A DNA stretch of 64,000 nucleotides, from positions 6,572,001 through 6,636,000 of the forward strand of contig NZ_CP043494.1 in assembly GCF_044360475.1 (NCBI RefSeq). Direction: 5' to 3'. Source of the stretch: Archangium minus (lineage in GTDB: Bacteria > Myxococcota > Myxococcia > Myxococcales > Myxococcaceae). The translations under genes and the position numbers were made by a program. The stretch's first letter is position 1; each line of letters starts with the position of its first letter. This document shows positions 42,275-50,671 of the stretch, piece by piece. The notes under the pieces were generated by a model. It searched no databases and was not told where the DNA came from. It was given only the letters and a program-made list of their open reading frames with translations.

Positions 42275-43819
42275 TTACTCCTCGTTCCAGGTGTGCCCGT
42301 GGCGCGCGAGCAGTCGGCTTGCGGCCTCCGGGCCCCAACTCCCGGCGGCGTAGTTGGGCGCGGCGCCATCCTTGGACCACTCGTCCAGCACCGGCATGAC
42401 CAGCTCCCAGGCCCGATCGACCATGTCCTCCCGCGTGTAGAGCGTGGAGACCCCGAGCATGCTGTCCAGCAGCAGCCGCTCGTAGGCCTCGGGCGGTGGG
42501 CCCTCTCGCATGGAGGAGTAGAAGTAGCTCATGTCCATGTCGCGCACCCGCACCGCGCGCCCAGGCGCCTTCATCGCCACTCGCAGCGTGACGCTCTCCT
42601 GCGGTTGGATCCGGATGATCAGCTGATTGGCGGACAGCCGCTCCCGCTGCTCCATGCCAAAGAGGTTTCCCCTCCCCTCCTTGAACTGCACCACCACCTC
42701 GGTGACGCGCTCCTTCATCCGCTTGCCGGAGCGCACGTAGAAGGGCACTCCAGCCCAACGCGCGTTGTCGAAGCGCATGGTGAGCATCGCGTAGGTCTCC
42801 ACACCCGAGGTGGGCGAAACACCCGGCTCCTCGCGGTACCCGCATACGGGCGCGCCAGCGATGTGGCCCGGCCCGTACTGCCCGCGCACGCACTCGGCAT
42901 GGATGCGCTCGGGAGTGAAGGGCCGTGCCGACTCCAGCACGCGGACCTTCTCATCACGCACCGCCTCGGGATCGAGGCTCGCGGGCGGCTCCATGGCGAT
43001 CAGCGAGAGCACCTGGAAGGCATGGTTCTGGATCATGTCCCGCACCACCCCCGCCTGCTCGTAGTACCGACCCCGCCCCTCGACGCCCAGTGGCTCGGCG
43101 CACGTCACCTGAACGTGATCGATGTGCCGATGGTTCCACAGCGGCTCGAAGATGCCGTTGGCGAACCGGAGCACCATCAGGTTCTGCACCATCTCCTTCC
43201 CGAGATAGTGATCCATCCGGTAGATGCGCTGCTCGTCGAAGTGCCGGCGAATACGGGTGTTGAGCTCCCGCGCGCTGGAGAGATCCGTTCCGAAGGGCTT
43301 CTCGACGATGATGCGCGACCAGCCCTTCGCGTTGGACCGGGACAACCCTGCCTCGCCCAACCGCTCCACCACATCACCGAAGAACGTGGGTGACACCGAG
43401 AGATAGAAGAGACGATTGCCCCGCGTCCGGCGCTCCGCTTCCACCTGGCCGAGCAGCTCGCCCAGCCGCGCGTAGTCCCACGCCGAGGTGATGTCCATCG
43501 ACATGTAGAACAGCCCCCGGGCGAACACGCTCCATGCCGCCTCGTCCACACCTCCGGCTCCGTGGGCCCGCTCGACCGCGGCGCGCATCCGCGTTCGGAA
43601 TCCCTCGTTCCCCAGTTGGGAGAGAGAGACCCCGACAACGGTGAACTCCGCCGGGAGCTGTCCCTCTTGGAAGAGTCGGAAGAGCGCGGGGATGAGCTTG
43701 CGTGCCGCCAGGTCACCGGAGGCTCCGAAGAGGATCATCGTGCACGGCTCGGGGATCTCCCTGGCTCGCTCGCCGACTGTCTCGATCCCATCCCATACCT
43801 TCATCGCTGATTGCATCAT
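42275..43819 (-). CDS. zwf: Glucose-6-phosphate 1-dehydrogenase
   Basis: 514 residues. NADP-binding ILFGASGDLAARKLIPAL near the N-terminus, FYLSVSPTFF, IIVEKPFGTDLSSA and the active-site signature RMDHYLGKEMVQN, followed by PLWNHRHIDHVQVTCAEPLGVEGRG and FYVRSGKRM. All are diagnostic. It oxidises glucose-6-phosphate to 6-phosphogluconolactone, the entry to the oxidative pentose phosphate pathway. It stands divergently next to the first GMC gene of the cyclitol cluster. Pentose phosphate metabolism also makes sedoheptulose 7-phosphate, the likely substrate of the cyclase at 53606; the neighbourhood may be chance. ATGs at 43819 and 43816 are both possible starts. Confidence 0.94.
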   Translation of the reverse strand: MMQSAMKVWDGIETVGERAREIPEPCTMILFGASGDLAARKLIPALFRLFQEGQLPAEFTVVGVSLSQLGNEGFRTRMRAAVERAHGAGGVDEAAWSVFARGLFYMSMDITSAWDYARLGELLGQVEAERRTRGNRLFYLSVSPTFFGDVVERLGEAGLSRSNAKGWSRIIVEKPFGTDLSSARELNTRIRRHFDEQRIYRMDHYLGKEMVQNLMVLRFANGIFEPLWNHRHIDHVQVTCAEPLGVEGRGRYYEQAGVVRDMIQNHAFQVLSLIAMEPPASLDPEAVRDEKVRVLESARPFTPERIHAECVRGQYGPGHIAGAPVCGYREEPGVSPTSGVETYAMLTMRFDNARWAGVPFYVRSGKRMKERVTEVVVQFKEGRGNLFGMEQRERLSANQLIIRIQPQESVTLRVAMKAPGRAVRVRDMDMSYFYSSMREGPPPEAYERLLLDSMLGVSTLYTREDMVDRAWELVMPVLDEWSKDGAAPNYAAGSWGPEAASRLLARHGHTWNEE

Positions 43820-43931
43820 CCGCTCCCCGTCTGGCTCCTTGGAATTTGCTAGTGGTGGAGAGGTCCGGTGACGCATGTGACCTCGCGAGGATGAAGACCG
43901 TGTGGATTTCACAAACGCGGCGCCCGAACTC

Positions 43932-43961
43932 CTCCTGTGAAGACCCAATCCCTCACAGGAG
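43932..43961 (+). promoter_or_regulatory. Hairpin masking the ribosome-binding site of the first GMC gene
   Basis: CTCCTGTGA (43932-43940) and TCACAGGAG (43953-43961) are perfect complements with a 12-base loop. The right arm contains the Shine-Dalgarno AGGAG six bases before the ATG at 43967. Folding would hide it. The second GMC gene keeps a shorter version (CTCCTG 51803-51808 with CAGGAG 51827-51832). Confidence 0.5.
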
Positions 43962-43966
43962 AGACC

Positions 43967-45688
43967 ATGGAGTGGAACGGTAAGAGTGGCCTCGGACTGC
44001 TCGTCCATCGGGTGCGCAGTGGCGAGCTGGACCGGGAGGGTTTCCTCCTGGCGGCGGGGCAGGCGGGCGTCCCGGCGGAGCGCGCGGCGGAGCTGGCGGA
44101 CGAAGCCCTGGCCGCCTGGGAGAATCAGCGCCGGCTGCGAGAGAACCCTCGTGAGTCCCATGACTTCATCGTGATTGGGGCGGGCTCGGCCGGGTGCGTG
44201 CTGGCCGCCCGGCTGTCCGAGGACCCGGCCAACCAGGTGCTGGTGCTCGAGGCCGGGGGCCCCGGCACGCACCCGGACGTGTTCATCCCCTCGCGGTGGC
44301 GGCACCTGCTCGGCACCGAGCTGGACTGGCGCTACCAGACGGTGCCCCAGAAACACGCCGCGGACCGGGTCGTCCCCTGTCCTCGCGGCAAGATGCTGGG
44401 AGGCTGCGCCAGCAACAACGCCAGTGTCTGGGCGCGGGGCCACCGCCTGGACTTCGACGGCTGGGCCGCCCAGGGCAATCCCGGCTGGGATGACGAGACG
44501 GTCCGCCGCGTCTTCAAGGACCTGGAGGACTACTCCGGTGGCGAGGACGAGTACCGGGGCGTGGGCGGCCCGCTGCGCATCTCCCGCGCGGTGGATCCGC
44601 ATCCGCTCGCCCGGGCCTTCATGGAAGCCGCCCAGCAGGCGGGCCTCCCGACGACGCGCGACTACAACGGCGAGCGGATGGAGGGCGCGGGTTTCTTCGA
44701 CCTGAGTGTCGCCGACGGCGAGCGCTTCAGCGTGGCCCAGGCCCTGCTCTTTCCGGCCATGCGCCGGCCCAACCTGACGGTGCTCACCCACGCCGAGGTG
44801 ACGCGGCTGATCTTCGAGGGCCGCCGGTGTACGGGCGTGGAGTTCCGTCATGGCGGCCAGGTGCGCCGGGTGCGCGCCCTGCGCGAGGTGGTGCTGTCAG
44901 CCGGTGCCATCAACTCCCCGAAGATGCTGATGCAGTCCGGGGTGGGGCCGGCGGACGAGCTCCGCGCCCTGGGCATCCCCGTGGTGCTCGATCTGCCGGG
45001 CGTGGGCCAGGAGCTGCAGGATCACATCCTGGTGGCGGGCATCAATTACGAGAGCCGCATTCCCTTGCCACCGCCTCGGGGCAATGGCGCCGAGGCGACC
45101 TTGTGGTGGAGGTCCCAGCCGGGGCTCTCCCGCCCCGACATCCAACCCATCCTCCACCAGTTCCCCGTCGTCACCGACGAACTGGGTCCCCTGCCCGACA
45201 ACGGCTACTCCATCATCCCCGGCCTGGTCCGTCCCGCTTCCCGGGGCCGCATGCGGCTGGCTTCCGCGGACCCCTCCGCTCCGCCAGTCCTCGACATGAA
45301 CTACCTGGGCCACGAGGCGGACGTCGAGGCGCTGCGGGTCGCCGTCGAGCTGTCCCGAGAGCTGGGTGCTTCGCGCGCCTTCGACCGCTTCCGCAAGCGT
45401 GAGCTCATGCCCGGACCGCTCGGCCGCGCCGAGATGGTGGCGTGGATCCGCAAGGCGACCACCTGCTTCTTCCACCCCACCAGCACCTGTCGCATGGGCG
45501 TGGACGAGCGCTCGGTGGTGGACCCGCGGTTGCGCGTCCATGGCCTCGAGGGCCTGCGCGTGGCGGACGCGTCGATCATGCCGGAGATCACCTCCGGCCC
45601 CACCAATGCCCCCACCATCATGATTGGAGAGCAGGCCTCGCGCTTCATCCTTTCTCGAACCGATGCCAGGAGGAACAGGAATGGCTGA
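43967..45688 (+). CDS. GMC-family FAD oxidoreductase, copy 1
   Basis: 573 residues. The ATG at 43967 follows CAGGAGAG. Residues 1-65 form a helical extension (GLLVHRVRSGELDREGFL... ALAAWENQRRLRENP) not usual in GMC enzymes. The FAD site HDFIVIGAGSAGCVLAARL (71-76 GAGSAG), the GKMLGGCASNN signature 1, AGAINSPKMLMQSGVGP signature 2 and the C-terminal active site CFFHPTSTCRMG follow. Such enzymes oxidise alcohol groups of sugars, cyclitols or choline. It is closely similar along its whole length to the gene at 51838. The isomerase gene overlaps its end by eight bases. Likely an oxidation step in the cyclitol pathway. Confidence 0.88.
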   Translation: MEWNGKSGLGLLVHRVRSGELDREGFLLAAGQAGVPAERAAELADEALAAWENQRRLRENPRESHDFIVIGAGSAGCVLAARLSEDPANQVLVLEAGGPGTHPDVFIPSRWRHLLGTELDWRYQTVPQKHAADRVVPCPRGKMLGGCASNNASVWARGHRLDFDGWAAQGNPGWDDETVRRVFKDLEDYSGGEDEYRGVGGPLRISRAVDPHPLARAFMEAAQQAGLPTTRDYNGERMEGAGFFDLSVADGERFSVAQALLFPAMRRPNLTVLTHAEVTRLIFEGRRCTGVEFRHGGQVRRVRALREVVLSAGAINSPKMLMQSGVGPADELRALGIPVVLDLPGVGQELQDHILVAGINYESRIPLPPPRGNGAEATLWWRSQPGLSRPDIQPILHQFPVVTDELGPLPDNGYSIIPGLVRPASRGRMRLASADPSAPPVLDMNYLGHEADVEALRVAVELSRELGASRAFDRFRKRELMPGPLGRAEMVAWIRKATTCFFHPTSTCRMGVDERSVVDPRLRVHGLEGLRVADASIMPEITSGPTNAPTIMIGEQASRFILSRTDARRNRNG

Positions 45689-46559
45689 GACGACTTCGCA
45701 GGATCCCCGGATCCATGGTGCCCTGATGATGCCTTTCGCCAACGTGCGACACCTGTCGTACGCCGAGCAGTTGGAGGCCACTCGTCTTGCCGGCTTCGGC
45801 CAGCTGTCGATGCACCCCCACCAGGCTCGAGCCGAGCTCGAGCGCCGGACGGCGAAGGAGATGCTCGAGATGGCCGCCGACGCCGGCGTCGAGCTCACCC
45901 GGCTCGACCCGCTCAGCAACTGGAACCCGCTGTGGCTGCCCACGAACATGGATGCGCAGTACGTGCGAGACTTCGACATCCCGGCCTCGCAGTTCTTCGA
46001 GATCTGCGAGGCGCTGCAGATCCGTTATGCGAGCGTGAACGCCACCTTTGCCGCGGGCGTGTATACCCACGACGAGGTGGTCGAGCACTTCGCTGCCGTG
46101 GCCCGACGCGGTGCGGAGAGCGGTGTCATTCTCGATCTGGAGAATATGCCTATGTGGGGTGTGCGAACGGTCCGTGACGCCTGGTCGATCGTCGCCGACT
46201 CCGGGGATGCCGACGCGGGCATCGTCTTCGACACGCTTCACTATGTCCGCAGCGGATCGACGCCCGAGATGCTTCGCGAGGTTCCCGGTGAGCGCATCCA
46301 CGTCGTCCAGCTCAACGACGGCCCGCTGTCACTGCCGCCCGGCGTGACGTTGGAGACCAACTGCTTCGAGCGCGACTGGCCGGGCGAGGGCGAGTTCCCG
46401 CTGGTCGAGCTCTTGCAGATCCTTGCCGAGAAGGACGCGCTGAGGCAGGTCAACCCGGAGATCTTCTCCCCGACGAACGACGGTCGGTCGCCCGCCGAGA
46501 TCGCGCGGCTCTCCCGCGAATCGCTCCAGCGGACACTCGCCGATGCCGGTGTCGCCTGA
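45681..46559 (+). CDS. Sugar phosphate isomerase/epimerase-type TIM-barrel protein
   Basis: 292 residues. The ATG at 45681 is preceded by AGGAGGAACAGGA and lies inside the end of the GMC gene. AP-endonuclease-2/xylose-isomerase-like barrel: AGFGQLSMHP, FDIPASQFFEICEAL, ILDLENMPMWGVRTVRDAW, GIVFDTLHYVRSGSTP and HVVQLNDGP provide the Glu, Asp, His and Asp/Asn metal ligands typical of hydroxypyruvate or inosose isomerases. It likely isomerises or epimerises a keto-cyclitol or keto-sugar made by the neighbouring GMC enzyme. Its last codon and stop lie in the left 25-bp direct repeat of the inserted cassette. Confidence 0.82.
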   Translation: MAETTSQDPRIHGALMMPFANVRHLSYAEQLEATRLAGFGQLSMHPHQARAELERRTAKEMLEMAADAGVELTRLDPLSNWNPLWLPTNMDAQYVRDFDIPASQFFEICEALQIRYASVNATFAAGVYTHDEVVEHFAAVARRGAESGVILDLENMPMWGVRTVRDAWSIVADSGDADAGIVFDTLHYVRSGSTPEMLREVPGERIHVVQLNDGPLSLPPGVTLETNCFERDWPGEGEFPLVELLQILAEKDALRQVNPEIFSPTNDGRSPAEIARLSRESLQRTLADAGVA

Positions 46560-46577
46560 CGACGGCTCCCGTCCACC
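46553..46577. repeat. 25-bp direct repeat, left copy (possible attL)
   Basis: A perfect 25-base match to 51551-51575. It begins CGCCTGACGACGG and ends CTCCCGTCCACC, and includes the last codon and stop of the isomerase gene. An inner GACGG-CTC-CCGTC inverted repeat is present in both copies. Position at a gene's 3' end that leaves the gene intact is typical of integration sites. Confidence 0.7.
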
Positions 46578-46997
46578 CAAGTGCGGTCGGCGCGCAGCTC
46601 CCCCAAGCGGGGGTAGAGCCGAAGCCGCAAGAGGCGAGCCCCGCGCCTGAGGCAGCAGCGAAGGCGGAAGGTTCGCGAGTCCGCCATTCCGCTCACCACG
46701 CGGCTGCTCATCAAGGAGCGCAGCACGCTGTGCTTCGTCGTCCACGCCCTGTCCGCGCTCACCTTCTTCGTGCGGCAACTGGCGCCTGCCTGCGCGGCTC
46801 CCCGCCGGGCCCGCCTGAGGATCTGAACGAGCGTGCCTGCTGTGGCCCGGCTCAGAAGCAACCCGTGAATACAGCCGCAACGAAGCGGAAGTGGCACGCC
46901 CGGGTCTCGCGGCTGCCACTTTCGCTGCGCTGATCCGAGCGCATGAAACGCGGAAAAGGAGCCCCTCGGCTGAAGCCTCGGCCGATGGAGGTGCTCC
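46578..46997. other. 420-bp non-coding stretch at the left end of the island
   Basis: No convincing gene is seen on either strand; short ORFs lack ribosome sites and recognisable domains. It contains a 16-bp imperfect inverted repeat (46881-46896 and 46914-46929) and shorter GC-rich repeats near 46960-46990. It may hold the promoter of the HicA gene or decayed sequence, perhaps of a lost antitoxin or recombinase. Confidence 0.5.
46881..46929. repeat. Imperfect inverted repeat upstream of hicA-like gene
   Basis: Arms CGAAGCGGAAGTGGCA (46881-46896) and TGCCACTTTCGCTGCG (46914-46929) pair at 14 of 16 positions with a 17-base loop. It could be a hairpin in RNA, a regulator site or the trace of a mobile element. 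A related TTCGCTGCGCTGA string recurs just after the hicA-like gene. Confidence 0.45.
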
Positions 46998-47225
46998 ATG
47001 TCCTATCGTCCGAAAACCCGTGAGTTGATGAAGGCGCTCGCACGCCTGGGGTGCCGCGCCACCCCCCCGCGCGGGGGCTCCCACCAGAAGTGGACCACGC
47101 CCCGGGGGGCTGCGCTGACGGTGGTCATCTCCCACCCTGGCGCCGAAGTCTCCCGTACCGTCCTGAGTTCCATCCGGCGTATCCTTCGCCGGGAGCGCCT
47201 TCACCTCGACCTGGATGCCTCGTGA
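46998..47225 (+). CDS. HicA-family mRNA interferase toxin, orphan
   Basis: 75 residues; the ATG at 46998 follows GGAGG by six bases. Typical HicA wording: KTRELMKALARLGCRATPPRGGSHQKWTTPRGAALTVVISHPG, with the conserved catalytic His in GGSHQKW of the dsRBD-like fold and the HPG turn. HicA toxins cleave mRNA and are neutralised by a HicB antitoxin normally encoded next door. No HicB is seen within several hundred bases on either side, so the toxin may be inactive, controlled elsewhere, or neutralised by the HTH protein downstream. Confidence 0.72.
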   Translation: MSYRPKTRELMKALARLGCRATPPRGGSHQKWTTPRGAALTVVISHPGAEVSRTVLSSIRRILRRERLHLDLDAS

Positions 47226-47306
47226 AAACGGGGGAATGGCGGCTTGCCAGAACCGCTTCGCTGCGCTGAGGCCTGGGATGTCTCAGGATGCTCGGGGTCG
47301 ATAACA

Positions 47307-47333
47307 CCCGGGCTTTCAGAGGTACAGCCCGGG
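47307..47333. promoter_or_regulatory. Inverted repeat just upstream of the HTH gene
   Basis: CCCGGGCT (47307-47314) and AGCCCGGG (47326-47333) pair perfectly around 11 bases and end about four bases before the AAGGAGG of the gene at 47345. It could be an operator for that HTH protein, or an RNA hairpin next to the ribosome site. Confidence 0.4.
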
Positions 47334-47344
47334 GAAGGAGGACC

Positions 47345-49006
47345 ATGAAGCGCAAATTCCGGCAGCCCCGGTGGCAGGGGCTCCTTCCCAGAAGCAGCGA
47401 GCTCCTCGGCGCGCTGGCGCGCCTCTGTGACTGGCAACCCACGCGCAGCGCCCGGGACCGCACCTGGCGCAAGTTCTGTCAGGGCGAGCACATCCAGGGC
47501 CGCACCCGCCGCGCCATCCTGGAGGAGATGGTGGAGAGCTTCGTCCGCAAGATAGACGCGAGCCTCCACGCACAGGGTGACACCCGCACGCTGGCGCAGG
47601 AGTCCGAGGCCCTCCTCGGCCTCCTGCTGAATCTTGCGGCCTGGTGGGACCATCTCTGCATGAGGCTCCAACACGCGCTGCCGGCCGAGCCCACCGTGTT
47701 CACGACCACGGTCGCGCTGCGGCTGGTTGTCGTGGAGCTGGCCATGCGCATCTCCGGCATGCTCCGGCTGAACCACACCACGATGCGCTATCCCCCTGAC
47801 CTGGTCGATCGCCAGCAGGTGGAATCTCACCGCCTGCTCCTGTCGCACGCACTGCGCGAGGCGCTCAAGTCGGCGGGCATCACCCGCATGGCGCTCGCCG
47901 AAGCGTTGGACGTGACCAAGGAGGCGGTGGACCAGTGGCTGAAGGCCAAGGCAATCATCCCAGAGCACCGGGTGGATGACATCGCCCGGGTGATCGCCCA
48001 GAAGAAGGGCATGGACCTCACCGAGGTGAGTGACGACCTGCGCAAGGCGCGGCAGTTGTCCCTCGTGGTGAAACCGCTGGCGGACGTGGTCGGCAAGGAC
48101 GAGCTGGGGCGACTCTTCATGTCCCTGCTGAAGCTGATAGCGGTGGCGCAGGGCACCTTGCTGGAGCGGACAGAGAGCCTCGCTGAGGAGGTGCGCGAGG
48201 ACCTGATGTCCCAGCTGTTCACCGCCGGAGGGGAGTCCCCGCTGGGGCCGACGCTGCGCAGAGCCATGCTGGAGAAGTTCCCTGACGAGAGCTGGAAGCG
48301 CGTCATTGCCACGCCCTTGGGGAAGTGGGTGGAACTTCTGAGAGATGTTGCCGCGGTGGAGACCGTCTCGGCCCGAATCGAGCACTTCTTCAAGGGGCAG
48401 GGTTTCTCCGAATCTGCCGTGGCGAAGGAACTGCTCCATCAGTGGGTCCTCCTCCCCCGGGATAGCCCCTCGCACCCCTGGGCGCCGCTGTTCGCTTCAC
48501 CTCTCGAAGAGAGAGCCCAGACCTATGTCGCGTGTCTCCAGCACGTCTTCCACACCCTGGCCGGGAAGGAGCTGACGCCGGAGGCCCTTCTAACCGTGGG
48601 CGTGCTCGCCCAGGTCTTCACTTTCGTGGGAAAGACCGCGAAGGAGGGGCTCAAGGCCGAAGCCGAAGCCTACCAGTGGCAATGCCAGGGCCTCTTCATC
48701 CAGGGGGGCCTGATTCAAGGGTGCAGGCATCTCAAGGAGGGGGCAAAGCCCGAAACCAAGCTCTGGTTCGGTCGCGTGCTCGAGGCCCTCAGGGCGCTCC
48801 CACCCGTCCCCCAGGAAGTCCCATCCGTCCCTCAAGACGTGCTGATGTTTCTTCGGAGGCTGAAGCGCATGCAGGAGGAGGTGGACTCGCGGAGGACATC
48901 GACCCTGGGGCCCCAGTCGTTCGCCGTATATGCTAGCGGCTCCGGTGCCCCTGTGCCGGGCGCTCATCGGCGCGGCGACGGCGTGAAGCCGCGCCGCCGC
49001 CGATGA
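47345..49006 (+). CDS. Uncharacterised HTH-domain protein of the defence island
   Basis: 553 residues; the ATG at 47345 follows AAGGAGG. The N-terminus is strongly basic (KRKFRQPRWQGLLPR) and the C-terminus ends GVKPRRRR. Residues about 170-220 (SHALREALKSAGITRMALAEALDVTKEAVDQWLKAKAIIPEHRVDDIARVIA) look like an XRE/Cro-type helix-turn-helix. The rest is almost entirely helical, without nuclease, ATPase or membrane motifs I can see. It lies between hicA and ptuA on the same strand. It could be a regulator of the island, a distant antitoxin, or an additional sensor or effector. Family not recognised. Confidence 0.65.
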   Translation: MKRKFRQPRWQGLLPRSSELLGALARLCDWQPTRSARDRTWRKFCQGEHIQGRTRRAILEEMVESFVRKIDASLHAQGDTRTLAQESEALLGLLLNLAAWWDHLCMRLQHALPAEPTVFTTTVALRLVVVELAMRISGMLRLNHTTMRYPPDLVDRQQVESHRLLLSHALREALKSAGITRMALAEALDVTKEAVDQWLKAKAIIPEHRVDDIARVIAQKKGMDLTEVSDDLRKARQLSLVVKPLADVVGKDELGRLFMSLLKLIAVAQGTLLERTESLAEEVREDLMSQLFTAGGESPLGPTLRRAMLEKFPDESWKRVIATPLGKWVELLRDVAAVETVSARIEHFFKGQGFSESAVAKELLHQWVLLPRDSPSHPWAPLFASPLEERAQTYVACLQHVFHTLAGKELTPEALLTVGVLAQVFTFVGKTAKEGLKAEAEAYQWQCQGLFIQGGLIQGCRHLKEGAKPETKLWFGRVLEALRALPPVPQEVPSVPQDVLMFLRRLKRMQEEVDSRRTSTLGPQSFAVYASGSGAPVPGAHRRGDGVKPRRRR

Positions 49007-49213
49007 CCGCCCGGTCCACTCGCGGCGTCCTCTCCTTCAGCGGCTCCTTGCTGGCCGCTACCTGGGGCGCCTCGTTCGCCTCCTCCGCACCTGCTTGGGG
49101 GAGCCTCGGTCCCATTCACGTTGCGCGGAGGGCGCATCTCCAGGCGACTCCGTCAGCCCGTATTCCTCCACCAGCTTCTTGCAGCAGGCGTCACCGCGTG
49201 TGACCTTCCACCC

Positions 49214-50671
49214 ATGTACATCCGCCACCTCAAGGTCGAGCACCTGAAGCGGCTCAGGAGCTTCGAGCTCGACTTCACGCACCGTGACCAGCCGCGCATG
49301 TGGACGGTGCTGATCGGAGAGAACGGAACGGCGAAAACGACGCTCCTCCAGGCCATCGCTCTGGCGGCGGCAGGATACAAGGAGGTGAGCGGGCTTGCGG
49401 GTTCAACCGTCAAGCACATGTCCGACCGGCGCGACGAGAGTCGCATGTCCATCGACGCGACGTTCTCGTTTGGCCCCATGTCGCTGAGGGGTGGCAAGGC
49501 GATCCACCCGCATCTGCCACCCACGAGCGGACACAAGCCGCGGGAGCCGCTCCTCCGCTCCCGGGTCAGTCTCGAGGCCGGCTCGACCTCGCTCGATGCC
49601 TCTGCCTTCTACGGCAGCAAGCCCTTGAAGCTGAAGGAGCAGCATTCCGACCCGCTCGCGGAGGCCCGTGCCATGAATACGCCCCTCTGGTTCGTCGCGG
49701 GCTACGGCATCTCGCGCGCGCTCCCTAATGCGCTCGAGATCCCCACCCTGGCGCGTCCTTCCATCGAGCGACTGGAGCCCTTGTTCCGGCAGATACAGCT
49801 CGTGTCGACCGGCTTCGCGAACCACTTCCTGCAGAAGGACCAGAAAGAGGGCCGCAGGCTCGGAGAGACATCACGCCAATTCAGTCGCATGCTGAATCAG
49901 GCGGTCCAGCTCGGAGGTGCAGATCTGTTCCCCAGCCTCGCGCGTCTCGAACTGCGGGGGAAGGGCGGCGCCCGCTCGAGCACCTCGCTCATCGAGAGCG
50001 ACCGCTTCTACCAGGTGATGGCCAGGGGCCAGGCTCCGGTCGCGGTCGCGGGGGTAGCGCTCTCCCATGGCTACCAGTCGACCTTCGCGTGGATCGCCGA
50101 CCTCATCGGCCATGTGCTGCTCGAATCGAAGACCGAACTCGACACGACCGACATGGAAGGTCTCGTCCTGATCGACGAGATCGACCTCTACCTGCACCCG
50201 ACCTGGCAGGCAAGCTTCATCCCCGCTCTGCGCCGCGTGTTTCCCAACATGCAGTTCGTCGCGACCACACACTCGCCCGTCGTGCTCTCGTCGCTGGCTC
50301 CACACGAGGTCGTCCGGCTCGTCGTCGACGAGGAGACCGGCGACATCGTCCAGGGCGGCTGGTCGCGTGACGATGGGCGGTTCCACCCCGGCATCCAGGA
50401 CACCGAGCTCCAGCCCGATCCACGCATCATGACGGGTGGAGAGCTGTACAGGACCTGGTTCGGGCTCGAGGGCACCACGCCCAATCCGATCGGGGAAAAA
50501 CTGCGGCGTCTCCAGATCCTCTCGGCACACCCAGCCCCGTCGGCGGAGCAACAGAGGGAGTTGAAGAGATTGCGTGACGATGTTCGCAAGGAGTTCACCC
50601 AGCGCCTCGGAGCAGCCGAAGGAAAGAAAGCCTTCGAAGAGCTCAAGACGAATTGGGGGACCACTCGATGA
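49214..50671 (+). CDS. ptuA: PtuA-like AAA/ABC ATPase of a Septu-type defence system
   Basis: 485 residues. N-terminal LKVEHLKRLRSFELDF strand, Walker A LIGENGTAKTTLL, a long helical insert, an ALSHGYQSTFAWIADL region in signature position, Walker B LVLIDEIDLYLHP and a switch His in TTHSPVVLSS. This is the OLD/AAA_15-like ATPase layout of PtuA. The start codon of the HNH nuclease gene overlaps its stop (ATGA), the hallmark order of Septu. In known systems PtuA senses infection and licenses PtuB to degrade nucleic acid. No clear ribosome site is seen at 49214; the start follows homology to the family's opening strand. Confidence 0.82.
   Translation: MYIRHLKVEHLKRLRSFELDFTHRDQPRMWTVLIGENGTAKTTLLQAIALAAAGYKEVSGLAGSTVKHMSDRRDESRMSIDATFSFGPMSLRGGKAIHPHLPPTSGHKPREPLLRSRVSLEAGSTSLDASAFYGSKPLKLKEQHSDPLAEARAMNTPLWFVAGYGISRALPNALEIPTLARPSIERLEPLFRQIQLVSTGFANHFLQKDQKEGRRLGETSRQFSRMLNQAVQLGGADLFPSLARLELRGKGGARSSTSLIESDRFYQVMARGQAPVAVAGVALSHGYQSTFAWIADLIGHVLLESKTELDTTDMEGLVLIDEIDLYLHPTWQASFIPALRRVFPNMQFVATTHSPVVLSSLAPHEVVRLVVDEETGDIVQGGWSRDDGRFHPGIQDTELQPDPRIMTGGELYRTWFGLEGTTPNPIGEKLRRLQILSAHPAPSAEQQRELKRLRDDVRKEFTQRLGAAEGKKAFEELKTNWGTTR

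Noticed and set aside
42275..44851. Long reverse ORF extending zwf to 858 codons
   Set aside because: The extra 340 codons run antisense through the GMC gene and lack any domain; the zwf start at 43819 has its own ribosome site.
46578..46997. Possible transposase remnant at the left end of the island
   Set aside because: Short ORFs on both strands were inspected; none shows a transposase or integrase motif.
49003..49203. 66-codon ORF overlapping the HTH gene stop by four bases
   Set aside because: The ATGA overlap is suggestive, but the translation is low complexity and has no family resemblance; a chance frame is more likely.
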